Numbered from the stretch's first letter, positions 24,951 through 36,731 are shown. The stretch: 64,000 nt of DNA from Channa striata (GCA_033026295.1 CM065186.1:20533172-20597171); one strand, 5' to 3'. The notes: a model not told the origin generated them from the letters alone. Numbers and translations: made by a program.

Positions 24951-25739
24951 ATTGAAAAACTGAAATTGAAAAATAATTATCAGCTAATAAGTTCTGGTAA
25001 ATATCCATTGAATGGTGTGATTACTTTCTGAACAGGTGAAAATTGTGAACCATTATCTGCCTCTTGAGACAAACAGTATTTAAGTAGTATTGTATTTACT
25101 GGCAAGGCAATCGACTCTGCCTAATTTATTTGATGCTACAATCACAGGTAAAACTGAGAGATGACTTCATTAATCAGGTGTTAATTCAGTGGCCCATGAT
25201 CGCATATTATTATCCATATACAGGCTACATCCTGCATGTAAAAATAGTCTGCGACTAGCAAGTTGCACTATGGGCAATGTATACACAAGGTTTTGACATG
25301 GGAAAGAAAAAATGTGTAGAATGAAAAATACTAAGACTCTGATTCACTTCCATCAGTTGTGATCCTTTATTTGAAAATGCCCATTGTTAAGCCCAATAGT
25401 GTGACAGGAGTGCAATGCTAAATCAGTAAAGCACTTTTTTAATGTTAGGCATAAGTGGTATTACTGTCAACACCTTTCTCTCTCCTCTCCACTGAGAAAT
25501 AATACCCATGAAAAGTGCTGACAGTGTGTTCTCACAGCTCCCATCAGAGGAGTTGTTGCTGTTGATGTTTTCTTTTATTTTCTTATGTTTCTTTCTTGTG
25601 AACTTTACAAACAAAACCAGTTCAAATGAAACTTCCTCTGCTGTGTTTTGGTGCCAGCACATATATGATATTGGAAAATGTAAATCTAGACAATTAAAAC
25701 CCAAACTACTGCAATATCAAATATACCTAGAGATAAGCT
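24951..25739. other. Unassigned; no gene seen
   Basis: No recognised repeat or convincing frame. A 78-codon plus-strand frame at 25508 lacks motifs. Confidence 0.45.
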
Positions 25740-25840
25740 TTTAAACTAAAGTTTTTTGTTCTTTGTTCTTACTGCTGCTAAATCACAAGAATTTCCCCAC
25801 TGTGGGATCAATAAAGTGATATCTTATCTTATCTCTTAAA
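25740..25840 (+). mobile_element. LINE 3' tail of the GGGATCAATAAAG(TATCT)n family
   Basis: Contains ATTTCCCCACTGTGGGATCA, then ATAAAGTGATATCTTATCTTATCTC. The same block with a TTTATC tail recurs at 52690-52752. In fish such ends belong to 5'-truncated LINE copies of a family distinct from the TTGAATTG-tailed one. The clade is not determined. Confidence 0.6.
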
Positions 25841-26124
25841 TTAAATTAAATTTAATTCATCCATTTTGTGGGTCATTTGGTGTTCCTTTGTTGCACATAA
25901 TCAGTTTGGGTTCCTGCAAAGCTTCAAACTATTTTATTCTGCAACAGCAGATGCCAGCAGAGCGCAGTGGGAGTATGCTCCTCCACCTCACTACTCTGCC
26001 CGTTTGAGCTTTTTTCCTGGTCTACAGCTCAGTCATCAGCTGCACCTGCAATACATAATGTAAATTGAAATCAAATGAATTTTCTCAACATTTCTGTGAA
26101 ATACACATGCCTGTACTGTACATG

Positions 26125-26374
26125 CCTCCACTTTCCACTCTGTCCAACGGTCAAGGCAGATGGCCGTCCACCCTGAGCCTGGTTCTGCTGGAGGTTTCTT
26201 CCGTTAAAGGGAGTTTTTCCTCTCCACTGTTGCCTATGGCTTGCTCAAGGGGGATTTGTTGGGTTTTCTCTACATGTTTGTATAGTCTTGACTTTATTAT
26301 GTAAAGTGCCCTGAGATGACCTTGTTGTAAATTGGCGCTATATAAATAAAGTTGAATTGAATTGAATTGAATTG
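26125..26374 (+). mobile_element. L2-like LINE 3' tail, 5'-truncated
   Basis: Nearly identical to 24711-24950: CACTTTCCACTCTGTCCAAC through GGCGCTATATAAATAAAG to a TTGAATTGAATTGAATTG tail, longer than in the full copy. High similarity implies a fairly young insertion. Confidence 0.9.
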
Positions 26375-26809
26375 TAGGTTATCGGTACAGTATTTTCCTA
26401 TACTTTAAAGAGGAAAGGATGTTTAACAGCATTTGAGGGTAACATTATTATAGTATTTTAAAAGCACAGTACACTTAAATATTATGAGTATATATATGAG
26501 TGAGATTTACTATAATAAAAGTGATAAGGCTGAGGAATATAGTTGTGTTAGAAATTATTTATAGAATTTATGAGTTCATGAGAACTTTTTTTGGTGGAAA
26601 TTATGGAATCCATCACTCACTTTTCTTAAATGCTTATTCTGTTCATGGTCGCATTGGGTTGGAGGGCAAACACCGACAAACAACAATTATATATGTCAAA
26701 TTAAATGAATAAATTAGTTAAATGAAACTACGCTGCATGTGCCAGTTTCTACATTTATTAATTTTAACATTATTACATTTTGAATCTGAAAAAAAACAAA
26801 CTTTATGTA
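26375..26809. other. Unassigned; no gene seen
   Basis: AT-rich, no recognised repeat. Confidence 0.45.
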
Positions 26810-27260
26810 ACATCCACCCATCTACAGGCAATTGAGAGTCCCAATTAACCCAACATGGATGTGTTTCAACTGCGGAAGGAAATCGGAATACCTGAAGGAA
26901 ACCCACGCAAGCACTGAGCGAACATGCAAACTCCACTCAGACAGCCCACAGTTGGTTAGGGATGCAGTGGTTCAAGCTTCTAGCTGAGAGGTGGCAGGGC
27001 TAACCACTCTACTACCAAACTGTCCTCTTAATGTAAAAAAAAAAAAAACATTTTTAGACTGTAAGGGAAACTTCTCCTATAGCCAGATTAATTCTAATGG
27101 GCTGTCAGCAAGGCAGGGTAATTAAGGATTCTTTTAGGGGTCACGGGGTGATGAGGTGTGTAGCAGTGTGCATCCTGTATGGGTCACCAGTCCCCAGGCT
27201 GACACATGTAGAGACAAAAAACAATTCATACTCACAGCTACTGTACGGATCCTATGAAAC
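26810..27260. repeat. Decayed dispersed fish repeat, two adjoining parts
   Basis: 26820-27030 reads like a widespread fish repeat: GGCAATTGAGAGTCCCAATT, GGAAACCCACGCAAGCACTG, GAACATGCAAACTCCACTCA, GTGGCAGGGCTAACCACTCT. 27130-27240 resembles another part of the same family (GGGGTCACGGGGTGATGAGG, GGTCACCAGTCCCCAGGCTG, CAATTCATACTCACAG). In intact copies the second block normally precedes the first, so the order here suggests rearrangement. No coding content. Confidence 0.55.
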
Positions 27261-29160
27261 CTAACTAAATGTCTGGGAGAAAACCAGATAATTTAACATA
27301 CTTACAATATGAATATAAATATGAATAGATATAATAAGACAAAAAAATGATCTGTTAGTAAAGACTTAATGTCTGTAGTATCCAAGGTCAAAGGTGGGCA
27401 ATATTAACTGGCTGATTTTCCATTGGGAAATGCTCTGTCAGCTCCAGTTGTATTCTCTTCTCTGTTTAGCTTTCTTCTTTGTATGCAGATGTGCACATTT
27501 GTTGTGACCCATGTAGGCGAAGGCCTTCCATAAAGATAGATGCATCATCACATTACCTGCCTCTGAAATATTCCGAAGCTTCCATCCAAAATCTGTTTAG
27601 AGTATATTGTTATGTAACTGAACTGAAATCATTGTCTTGGGGCAACAATACTCCCACCGCCTCCTACTCTGTGGAGCCGACTGAGGCATGGTCAGAGTGA
27701 GACCACCATCTCCACCTACTGACTGATGTGTGAGCTCAGGAGAGGGCACCAGGCCCTGAGAAAAACTGTGACTGCAATCATCCCTGCACAGAGTGGATGT
27801 TATTAGGGAGTGGTGGAGGCAGGTTGATGGAAAAGAGCAGGGGGGAGTTGGGAAGGAGCTTACTGTATTTACAGGACATTTTGACAGCAGTGTTCTCTTT
27901 TGCCAAGTGGTGAGTGACTGAAACTGTGACATTTAGTAAAATATGAGAATTCAGTCCCTCTAGGACTGTGCAGTCTTTTTGTGATTATTGCAGCCTAAAA
28001 TTCCTGATTTTGCAACAGCTCATTTAAAAAAATACTGTGATGCATCTTGCAGTGTTTCTGCCATACTTGTTTTGGCACAAGAACATTCAATAATTTCCCA
28101 TTCTCCCAGAGGATTTGGGGTGCATGTCTATCTTCATTCATTCTCGCCCAGTCGATGCATATAGCGCCTAGTCATCAGGTGTGTGCGACTTCCGGACTGT
28201 GTAGAAATGTGTCTTATGTGTGGACTGTCCAGTCTTTGACAGTCTTATTGTCACTCATGAAAATACTTAAACATCTTTACTTCAGGCAGCAACTCAGTCC
28301 TAACCCAAAAGAACCTTGACACTATTTTCTGACTGGAAACATGGTCTCATACTTGGCTTTAGGATGACTGCCCTCAACTACTGCATTGCAGGCTGATGGT
28401 CTGATGAAGCAAACAGAACGTTAATGGCAAAGAGCATACAGTACAATTATGACTTTCCCAAATTGGTGAATAGGTGAATTGGGCCACTGTGACCAACACT
28501 GCCACAAGATTTTGCTCATAGAGGTGGATCTAAAAGTCTATACTCCTAAAGTACTTGTCACCAAACTCCAAGTCTGCAAAACCCATGTCAGCGGTGTGGG
28601 TGAAGTTATACAAATCCTTTAGTAATTTTATATAGAGAGAGAGAGCTGGTCAATTTTTGGGAATCTACATTGTTCCACTTTAATCTTATGTTCAATTGTT
28701 TGGAGTCTCCTAAGCTTTCACAGAGATGAATAGCCATCATAGTTAGAGCGCACCCTCTAGTTGCCTGTCGGCCGGTGTACAGGCACCATTCTCAACCTCC
28801 AGTGCTCAGAGCTTTTAAACCATTTTTTGAAGGTAAAATTGAATTAATGCGAATCCCCAGTTTTTGCCCTCTTTAGTTTCCCATTCCACTCCATTACTTT
28901 CGAATTGACCTCTGACACATCTTTGTGTGGGAGACAGATACTTCCTATGATTCAGCAGTACAATTGGCTTCTTCACCACACAGCCAGAGATGATTGGCTT
29001 TAAAGTGAAAGAGAGGGGGATTGAACTCAGATGAGCTGGAATCCACATGATAAATGGACCACTATGACTCTGTCACATGGTGGGTCTGCTTCTGTGATTT
29101 GGAGACAGCTTGTACATGCAAAGACAAAATTGTTCACGAATAGAGATTCAGCTAGAATTA
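27261..29160. other. Unassigned; no gene seen
   Basis: Frames up to 111 codons (27597-27932, minus) show no motif. Nothing recognised. Confidence 0.4.
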
Positions 29161-29167
29161 CTTCTTA

Positions 29168-29520
29168 AGTGTTTTATGCCTCCACCAAATAGTCAAGTTG
29201 CAGTTTACATATATTTCTGCCTAGGATCATTTTCTAATCAGTTCACCTATGAGTCCAAGTGAACCTTTTTCACCAGACATAATGAAATTCCATCCAGGCA
29301 TTCCCGAGATACTGTTTTGACAAGAATGGGGCAGATAGAGTTTACACTGACCTTTACCCTTATTTGGCCAACAAAATCTAATTAGATCAGCACTGAGACC
29401 ATATGGGCATTTGTGTCATTTTTTAAAAAATTCCCTAAGGTATTTCTGATTTATCATGTTCACAACAATAGAACCAACAAACAACCTAAAGACAAAATGC
29501 CTGCAGCCACATCTATCAGC
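29168..29520 (+). repeat. Dispersed repeat with two degenerate ~120-bp units
   Basis: Starts with TGCCTCCACC and ends with ACAAAATGCCTGCAGCCACA. Inside, two units share the order CTAATCAGTTCA / CTAATTAGATCA, a GAGTCCA/GAGACCA block, AAATTCC, GAGATACTG/TGATTTATC and a final ACAAGAATGG/ACAACAATAG. This matches a well-known fish intergenic repeat whose copies have variable numbers of such units. Strongly diverged. Confidence 0.5.
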
Positions 29521-31150
29521 AGAGCAGAGCAGAAGCATGACAGTCTGGCAGAGTAACAGCTGTCTTTGCAACCTTGCATGTCCTGCTAAGCTTGAGAGAT
29601 TCTAAAAGCACTCAGCTACACAACAGGGAAAATTTTTACTTTTCTTAGTTAAATGCAATCATGCAGCTAATCTGTAGAATCAAGTGTAGCTCTGTGGTGG
29701 GATAGTCCTGTGAATTGTACACCCAAGTGTTTTTGTGACCTTCCCCTAATTAGTGTTGTTCTTCATTCATATGTTGCATTGAAACATCATATTTTAAACA
29801 TGTACCAGTGTGTTGTTAGTGATGTTTGGTAGTTTTGGCTGTTAGCTGGCTGAAATAAGATTTGAAGTTTACTTTGTTCCCTCAGTTTTTTGTCCTACAA
29901 AGTTGATTTGTCACAAAAATTCTTTAGATCTCCACAAACTTTGTTTTGTTTCATTTTTGAAAATATAACTTGAAGCACAATGTGGGCAGTGTTATCCTTA
30001 GTCTGAGCAGAAATCACTCAATATGGCAACATAGAAATATGTTACACTGCAGGATGTGAGCTTCTCAGTAGCCTTTCTACCACAATATGGATAATGTATC
30101 CCCCAGCAAATAACCGTTTTACAAGTAGGAAAATCACTCAAAGCTTTTTCCTATGTGTGACACTATCAACATGCCTGGTGGTACAAAATGTTTATTAGAC
30201 CAAATTCTGTCTGCTGAGAAAGCCTGGTCATATGTAAATGCTCCCCTCTCTGCTCCCTCTCCCCGGCAGCAAACATGATTAAAGTTCCGCACCAGGCTTC
30301 TATTGACGGATCACCCAAGTTCAATACCATTTTACATGGCAGCAGATGAACAATCTCATTCACTGCCGAGTTACACAGCTCTGGCAAATTCATCATGCTA
30401 GCTGAATATAGAAATCCATACATAAAAGGGCAGTTGCCAACGCACTCAATCACGTGGAGAGAGAAGACCTCTGTCTCATCTCTCAGATGCAAATAAAAGA
30501 CATCCATCAACAGAGTGACAGACCTCATCAGATAAGCTGGTATAATCATTACATCACAAAGCTTATACACACTAAAGGGTCTTTTAAGACTCACTGCTGG
30601 TTAGCCAGTTGGCCACTCTAGGACATAGCTGCATGTGTGTTTGTGCACCTTGGACAATAGTGTGCGTACAACTGCTTTAATGAGAAAATAGTAATTTAAA
30701 TGTGGTAATAGAGATTATACTAAAGCCATCTTGGAGTTTGAAGGCGCATTTGGTATACTTCTGACTTTCGGAGTCAAAAATTATTTAGAAAGCATTCCCT
30801 TTATTATTTAGGAGGCTATAATGACATCGTAGTTTACAAGGATACTACCTTACTACCCAAAAAATTTTAATTTCACCTAATTAAGATTAACACCGAACCC
30901 TGCTTAGTTGCTCCCTCCAAATTCTAATTGCAGTCACTGTAGCATAAAAGCTAATTAGTGCTGAATCACTGATAGCTACAATCATTAATCACTTCTTCAA
31001 CCTAATATCTTAGTGGTCATATTCTTTATGAATCACTTGTGACTATAGATTAACCTTGTCTCTTATACTATCAGACATATAATTATATTACATTTACAAT
31101 AATGGTAGAATACTGGTATCATTATTGCTGTGTAGGACACTGTCAATTAT
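29521..31150. other. Unassigned; one 142-codon minus-strand frame
   Basis: A minus-strand frame at 30166-30594 is open for 142 codons, longer than most chance frames in this AT-rich DNA. Its predicted peptide has cysteines and hydrophobic patches but no motif I recognise, and the strand shows no clear splice or promoter signals. It is recorded but not called a gene. The rest holds nothing recognised. Confidence 0.35.
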
Positions 31151-31332
31151 ATGGTAAATGGTCTGCACTGTGCTTTTCCACCTATTCACACTAACAATCA
31201 CACACACATTCATACACCGATTGGCGAGCTGCTATGCAGTTGGCTAATGTGTGACCAGATGAGCCCGGGGTCAAACCAACAACTGTAGGATTGGTGGACA
31301 ACTGCGCTTCCTACTGCACCACAGTCGCCCCC
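31151..31332 (+). repeat. SINE-like dispersed repeat copy
   Basis: TAAATGGTCTGCACT, CCTATTCACACTAACAATC, GAGCTGCTATGCAG, CAACAACTGTAGGATTGG and CTGCACCACAGTCGCCCC occur in the same order as in 33932-34189. The middle part is shortened. Confidence 0.65.
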
Positions 31333-32699
31333 AATTAAACACCAATCACCCCAAATTAATATATCCATAGATTGATAGTCCTTGTTAATTGAATTTGCAA
31401 TATTGCATTAGAATCTGATATTCCTGAAGCAGTGTTTACCATGTTTGAAAAACAAAACAGTGATGCAACGAAAGTGTTTACCCACAATAAACACATTTAG
31501 CAAACACCCCCAAAATGGTGTGAAATTTGGTATGGCTGGTGTACTGTTTTGGCTTTCCTACTCAAGGATCCTGTGTCTTTTCTGCAGTATATCTAAGGTT
31601 ACCCTTTCAGAAATTTATGAGTATAGTTTAATGTATGAGTAAATGTGCTATACAGCCTGCACCAAGCCCTAGCAAAAAAAATGTACAGAAAATAACCATT
31701 CATCTGAGACTTGAACTGGTTCCAGATGTTGTAGTGCACCAGATGCTAGTCTGGTCTGACATTGCTGTCTCTCAGTGTTTGCCCACATGTATTCTCCAAT
31801 ATCTATTTCAGGCGGGCAAAGCCTGCTTTCTGTAGTTAAATAAGCATGGAAAAACCTCACACATCAGCAGCGAGATGCAGAAGCCCAAACCTGAACCTTG
31901 CAAAATAAATGTAAACAGTAACTGAAATGTACAAGCATGCAGTCGAGATGTTTGTATCACTTTGACTGCATTAGGGCCGGCTGGCACAGGAAACTGGAAA
32001 TGCTTCATGCTTCTCAGTAAGTATTTTATGCTTTGTGGGGCCAAAGTAGATGGGGTGTTGCAGCTGGTGCTACAAAATGAGATTTATCTCTTTGGAATAG
32101 AAAAAGACAGTAATTTTCCCACCACTTGCTCCGGTTAGTGAGGGAACAGGGTGTGGAAGGAGTGAATTAGTTCACACGGAATTGCAGGATGGAATGATAA
32201 AGAAGTGAAAGGGAAGAAACACACCAGGGAAATTACTTTCTCCTAATTGTGGATTGGGCAATTTAAACCTGTCATAAAAAGAGCCCTGGAGAACCGGTTA
32301 GGAGAGAGAACATTTTTATTGACTAAAGTCGTCTGATGTCTGAGGAAATTAGGATAGACAAATACTCACAAACTTCTGCTGGAGAGCTTATTGGTCATTG
32401 CTTTATACCAACAGATTGAATTGAAATAATTGGGAATTTGAGCCTTGTGAGTGCTGCTGTCTACAAAAAGGAGATATGTATTTTGAATGAAAGCTCAAGT
32501 CAAGTTATTACTAGGAACATCAGCAGAACAAATATTATAATCTATCAAGATATCTGCTCCATAATGATTTAGATTGCTCAACTTTTTAGGATCATGCCCT
32601 TCGGGCTGTCCAGTGACAAACCTTAATGCATGGGACCACAATTTAACCATTACAATGAATCATTTAAGCTGTTGCCCAAAGAAAGTTATAAGTAAGTAG
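31333..32699. other. Unassigned; no gene seen
   Basis: Short frames only, none with a motif. Confidence 0.45.
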
Positions 32700-32830
32700 C
32701 AGAGACTAAAGACAACTTTGGGGTTCAGTGTCTTGCCCAGGTACACTTCGAAATATAGCCAGGAGGACCAGGATTCAAACCACTTACTGTGGTTTAAGGA
32801 CGAGTGCTTAAACAAGTGAGGTACAACTTC
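32700..32830 (+). repeat. Fragment related to the SINE-like repeat
   Basis: GGGTTCAGTGTCTTGCCCAG, then ACACTTCGA and CCAGGATTCAAACCACT resemble the right half of the 33932-34189 family (CTCAAGGACACTTTGACAC...GGGATTGAACCAAC). Confidence 0.45.
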
Positions 32831-32890
32831 ACCTCACTTTCTATGCCTGTAAAAGGTGTGGTCAAAGCACAGGAACAAAAAAATCTTCAA

Positions 32891-32930
32891 AGTCAAGCAA
32901 TTGCTTGACTATCTAATAATTATTAGATAG
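32891..32930. repeat. Two overlapping perfect palindromes
   Basis: AGTCAAGCAATTGCTTGACT (32891-32910) is a perfect 20-bp palindrome. A second perfect 22-bp palindrome (32909-32930, centre AATAATTATT, ends CTATCT/AGATAG) shares its first two bases with the end of the first. Each could fold into a cruciform or hairpin. Function unknown. Confidence 0.97.
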
Positions 32931-33931
32931 TGTCGTGTATGACAATGTATTGAAGGAAACTACAACTCCTTCTAAAGTCTGGTTACTAAACGGCTGTCAG
33001 GTGCTGGTGCCTGAGCTGTGGAAAGCTAGAGGACAGATGGTTTTTGTGACGATTTCTCATCAAAAAGAGTGCTAAAATGACAGGCCTTCCACAGACTGGC
33101 ATACTGGATGGTTTAGCAGGGTGTGATGAATGTAGTTTACATCATTGCTAGACTAAAGAGTAAAAATCTTGCACGTCAACTCTTAAAGGCACAATATCCA
33201 ATTTAAGCGGGTGTTAACAGGATACTTGTTGAGAAAGCACTGAAACTACATGCATTGACTGTGGCTTATGAGATCTCTTGATCAATCCACAGTGCTCCAT
33301 CCAGCCCCCTCCTTCTACCTGCTCTGCTACACTGTGCTGTGCTCCAAATCTAATCAACCTCTATTGTATTCACAATGGAACATACACAACATATGAGATA
33401 TTGAAACTGAAACATTTTGGTTTAAATGGAAAAAATTTGCTCATTTTAAATGTGATGGTAGCAGTCCCTATAACTAAAATGAGACTCTACTACAGATTTT
33501 ACTGAAATATGAGGGCTCTGTGATTGCAAAGGGTTTAATGACCAATGAGAACACCCTCGGATCAACTCAGATGGTGACCCTGAATCCAGGATCTAGGTTA
33601 CTTGCTGCTGCCATTCCTGTTGTTTGTTCGGTGGAGCAGAGAGTCAAGTGACAAGACTGAAACAAAACTGTTTGGAGAAGGAAAGGCACACTGGTACGAA
33701 ATCCAGGGGGTATGCACAGGATGGAGAATGCCTCCTAACTTGAGCCAGAGGTACTTAGGCCAGAGGGATGCTTTGGTGCTAAATCTAGTAGGAACGGGCA
33801 GGCTGGAGTGTGCTACCCTGGTCCACAGTGTGGAAGGTCAGCAGTGGACACTGCAGCGACAAAATGACAACTCAGATTTTCTGATTACACAACAAAGGAA
33901 GTACTCATGGAAGTAAGCAAGGGATATAAAA
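32931..33931. other. Unassigned; no gene seen
   Basis: A 104-codon plus-strand frame (33602-33916) begins with a hydrophobic stretch but matches nothing I know and has no splice context. No repeat recognised. Confidence 0.4.
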
Positions 33932-34189
33932 GTAAATGGTCTGCACTTATATAGCACTTTTCTACCTGTTGGTACTCAAAGCACTTTACACTGCTTCTTA
34001 TCTACCCATTCACACACCAATGGGGGAGCTGCTATGCAGCTGGCCAACACTCACCGGGAGCTACTAAGCAGGGAAGTGTTTCGCTCAAGGACACTTTGAC
34101 ACGTGACTAGAGGAGCCAGGGATTGAACCAACAACTACCAATCCTACATTGGTAGACAACTGCACTACCAACTGCACCACAGTCACACC
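33932..34189 (+). repeat. SINE-like dispersed repeat, fullest copy in window
   Basis: Order of blocks: TAAATGGTCTGCACTTATAT, AGCACTTTTCTACCTGTTGG, TACTCAAAGCACTTTACACT, CATTCACACACCAATGGGGG, CTCAAGGACACTTTGACACG, GGGATTGAACCAACAACTAC, CTGCACCACAGTCACACC. The family is common in fish intergenic DNA. Related copies here: 6795-6875 (minus), 31151-31332, 46586-46805 and 60693-60815. Whether it is a true SINE (pol III promoter) or a LINE tail could not be decided. Confidence 0.65.
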
Positions 34190-34381
34190 AGGACCAGAGA
34201 ACTTTTAAAAGAGCATTTTGGCAACATACATAAGATCTCTGTAGCCTACATGGACAGTCTTAAACTGCCAACAATTAGGGCTGAGGACAGTGAAGCTCTC
34301 AAGTCATTTGCACTTTTCATAACTAGTAGTTGAAGTGCAATGGCAGAGCTGGAATATCTGGCAGAGTTAGATAATGTCAGG
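34190..34381 (+). pseudogene. BEL/Pao retrotransposon gag-like (DUF1759) fragment
   Basis: Read from AGG at 34190, the frame gives TRELLKEHFGN, then SVAYMDSLKLP, EDSEALKSFALFI, a stop, and ELEYLAELDNV. This matches the DUF1759 region of BEL/Pao Gag, which typically reads A-x-x-LLxxRFG(D/N)P, an alternation of small helices and a (M/L)xxLxYLxELD end. Only about 64 codons survive, with one internal stop. No LTR, protease or RT is adjacent, and a SINE-like repeat abuts its start. Isolated relic. Confidence 0.6.
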
Positions 34382-34635
34382 GTTTTGTTCTTTGGACCCA
34401 GCAGTACAGAACACAAGAGGAAAGATTGTGATGAATGTTTATTGATGACAGAACAGGATGAATACAGAGCAGGAGGTGGTGAGTCTGTTACAGGGACCGG
34501 ATAGAGTGGAGAACCAGAAGAAAGGCAATATGGGGATGACCAGGTGGGCAGAAGAGAGCATGCTATGGGTGACAAAGATGAGCAGGCAGATTAACCAGGC
34601 AGTAGACAGGATAGCAGGCAAGTAACAGCTTCTTC
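34382..34635. other. Unassigned short stretch
   Basis: Purine-rich sequence, possibly more of the BEL/Pao relic (GACCCAGCAGTACAG), but no frame can be followed. Confidence 0.35.
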
Positions 34636-35539
34636 AAGTAATCCAAAATGCTGCAGCAAGACTACTGAGTGGGATTGGTAAGAGAGATCATATTTCACCT
34701 TCTCTAGCTTCTCTCCATTGGCTTCCCATTAAATGTAGAATTTAATTTAAAACCCTTCTTCTTACCTATAAAGCTCTAAACAGTCAAGCTCCATCATACC
34801 TAAAAGATCTCCTCGTACCATATCATCTTACTAGACCACTTCGGTCCCAAAATGCAGGCCTACTTATGGTTTCCAGAATTTCCAAAAGTAGATTGAGAGG
34901 CAGAGCCTTTAGCTATGAAGCTCCTCTCCTGTGGAACCAGCTCCCAGTCCAGATTCGGGAAGCAGACACCCTCTCTACTTTTAAGACTAGGCTCAAAACC
35001 TTCCTCTTTGATAAAGCTTATAGTTGGTTATAGTCATGCTGCTATAGGCTTAGACTGATGGGGGACTCTCTTCACTCTCTCCTCTCACCCCACATCTATA
35101 ATGTCACCACTGTATGACATTAACTGTCTGTGTCTTCTTTGTCCCGTCTCTCTCCCTCTCTGTCTCCCTCTCTCTGTCCCTGTCTTCAGGTGTCCCAGGA
35201 TTTGTTGCTGTGTGTCCTCCAGTGCGCAGCTACTGGTTCCACTAACCTGCTCAATGTTTTGTTGTTGCTTTCGTTGCTCTGTTCTTTTCTCTCTCCACTT
35301 TCCACTCAGCCCACCCGGTCAAGGCAGATGGCCGCCCACCCTGAGCCTGGTTCTGCTGGAGGTTTCTTCCGTTAAAGGGAGTTTTTCCTCTCCACTGTCG
35401 CCTGTAGCTGCTCAAGGTGGAATTGTTGGGTTTTCTCTAAATGTTTGTATTGTCTTGACTTTATTAGTAAAGTGCCTTGAGATGACCTTGTTGTAAATTG
35501 GCGCTATATAAATAAAGTTCAACTGAATTGAATTGAATG
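34636..35539 (+). mobile_element. L2-like LINE 3' fragment, 5'-truncated
   Basis: Matches the reference LINE from AATCCAAAATGCTGCAG (compare 24069) to the TTGAATTGAATTGAA tail. It retains about 30 bp (ACCTATAAAGCTCTAAACAG) that the reference lacks near 24200. It encodes only the C-terminal tail of ORF2 and the 3' UTR. Confidence 0.9.
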
Positions 35540-35689
35540 TCACACTGAGTGTCGAAAAAGGTGCAGCTAAACAGCAAACAAACTGTGGTTTCAACTTGTG
35601 CTAGGAAGTTTGAGTAAAGTTACGAGCTGATGCCTGTCAGGCTTTGTGTGGTGAGTGTAAGGAGTCCAGGACTCCTGAAAGTTTTCCAC

Positions 35690-36208
35690 GTCTGCACCCT
35701 TCAACAATCTGTTGGAATATCATGCCATTGGGATTACGGCACCGATTACAGCCCACGTCATTGCAATCTACCGACCTCCAGGCCAGCTGGGGAACTTCTG
35801 TGATGAGCTGGATATGCTGTTGTCCGAGTTCTCTGAAGATGGCATTCCTCTCATCATCTTAGGAAACCTCAACACCAACCTGGACAAACCCCAGGCGGCT
35901 GACGTGCTCGCTCTTCTGAACACGTTTGATCTGAGACTGGTCTCCACTCCCCTGACCCACAAAGCTGGCAACAACCTAGGTCTCATTCTCATCCGCACTG
36001 TGGACAACATTGCTGTCACTCCTCTGAATTTGTCGGATCACTTTTTCATTAAGCTCACAGTCTTCATCCCTACACGTCACATTCTCCTACCGCACTGGTT
36101 ACATTCCGCCTTAACCTCAGATTTCTCAATCCGGAGCGGTTCTCTTCACTGATTTCTCCAATGCTGCCCTCTCCTCTCCAACCTCCATACAGACACATCC
36201 ACGGACAT
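35690..36208 (+). pseudogene. Second L2-type LINE: APE endonuclease half, catalytically dead
   Basis: A frame at 35712-36152 encodes the middle of an APE endonuclease of a different L2 subfamily: YHAIGI, IYRPPGQLGNF, LIILGNLNTNLDKP, THKAGNNLGLILIR and LSDHFF. The usual GDFN and LDLI motifs read GNLN and LGLI, so two catalytic aspartates are lost. A following stretch to 36208 keeps recognisable linker codons out of frame. The element stops where the retroviral LTR begins. Its RT half and 3' end appear about 9.5 kb away at 45683-46202, so one copy was probably split. Confidence 0.8.
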
Positions 36209-36711
36209 TGTGGGGGAAATGTTTGTAAATTTAGTCACATGGTTAGATAACTAGAAAACAGATGGACTCATCAATGGGATCAGAAGGAGGACAAGAAGCC
36301 ACAGGGGGTAACACATATAGAGGACTGCTTAAGATCACCTTCGGTACTTTGTTGTTATATGGCCCAAAGGAATGTAAGGGATAGTGGGCCTGGAGTCATA
36401 AACTCTGCAAGAAAGATACAACAGAACGTTTTCAAGCTTAATGAACAAATGGCTTCAAAGAGGAAATGACTGATGACTGACCACTGTACATTTCTACATT
36501 TTGTTCTTGTGAGTGTGGTTCGTTTTTTGAGATTGGGTATAAGTAGAAGGAGTTTGAAAGTAAGAAGTTGGAAGCAGACATTAACAGCTATGTGCTCTTC
36601 TCCGTGCCGGCATGTATTAAATTGAGGTGGTTCATCACGCTGAGTCTTTGTCTTCAGTTCTTCAAAAATCTAGCAACATATGACTAAGGAAGACGGAAAA
36701 TTTCTACAACA
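36209..36711 (+). mobile_element. 5' LTR of an endogenous retrovirus
   Basis: Begins TGTGGGGGAAATG and ends TTTCTACAACA, with TG/CA ends. A TATA-like TATAAG lies at 36538 and an ATTAAA poly(A) signal at 36616-36621, giving a U3-R-U5 order in 503 bp. It is followed two bases later by a primer-binding-type sequence. It interrupts the endonuclease of an L2 LINE. No matching 3' LTR is seen in the window. Confidence 0.8.
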
Positions 36712-36713
36712 TT

Positions 36714-36731
36714 TGGCGTCACGAACAGGAT
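36714..36731 (+). promoter_or_regulatory. Candidate retroviral primer-binding site
   Basis: TGGCGTCACGAACAGGAT directly follows the LTR plus TT. Position and the leading TGG (complement of tRNA CCA) are right for a primer-binding site. The cognate tRNA was not identified with confidence. Confidence 0.7.

Noticed and set aside
25860..26063. Frame between two LINE tails considered as an exon
   Set aside because: No splice signals at its ends and no recognised similarity.
27479..27540. Pyrimidine tract and AG before an ATG at about 27515
   Set aside because: The frame meets a stop after 14 codons and has no donor.
33602..33916. 104-codon frame with a hydrophobic start
   Set aside because: Looks like a signal peptide at first, but the rest has no recognised domain and there is no supporting gene structure.
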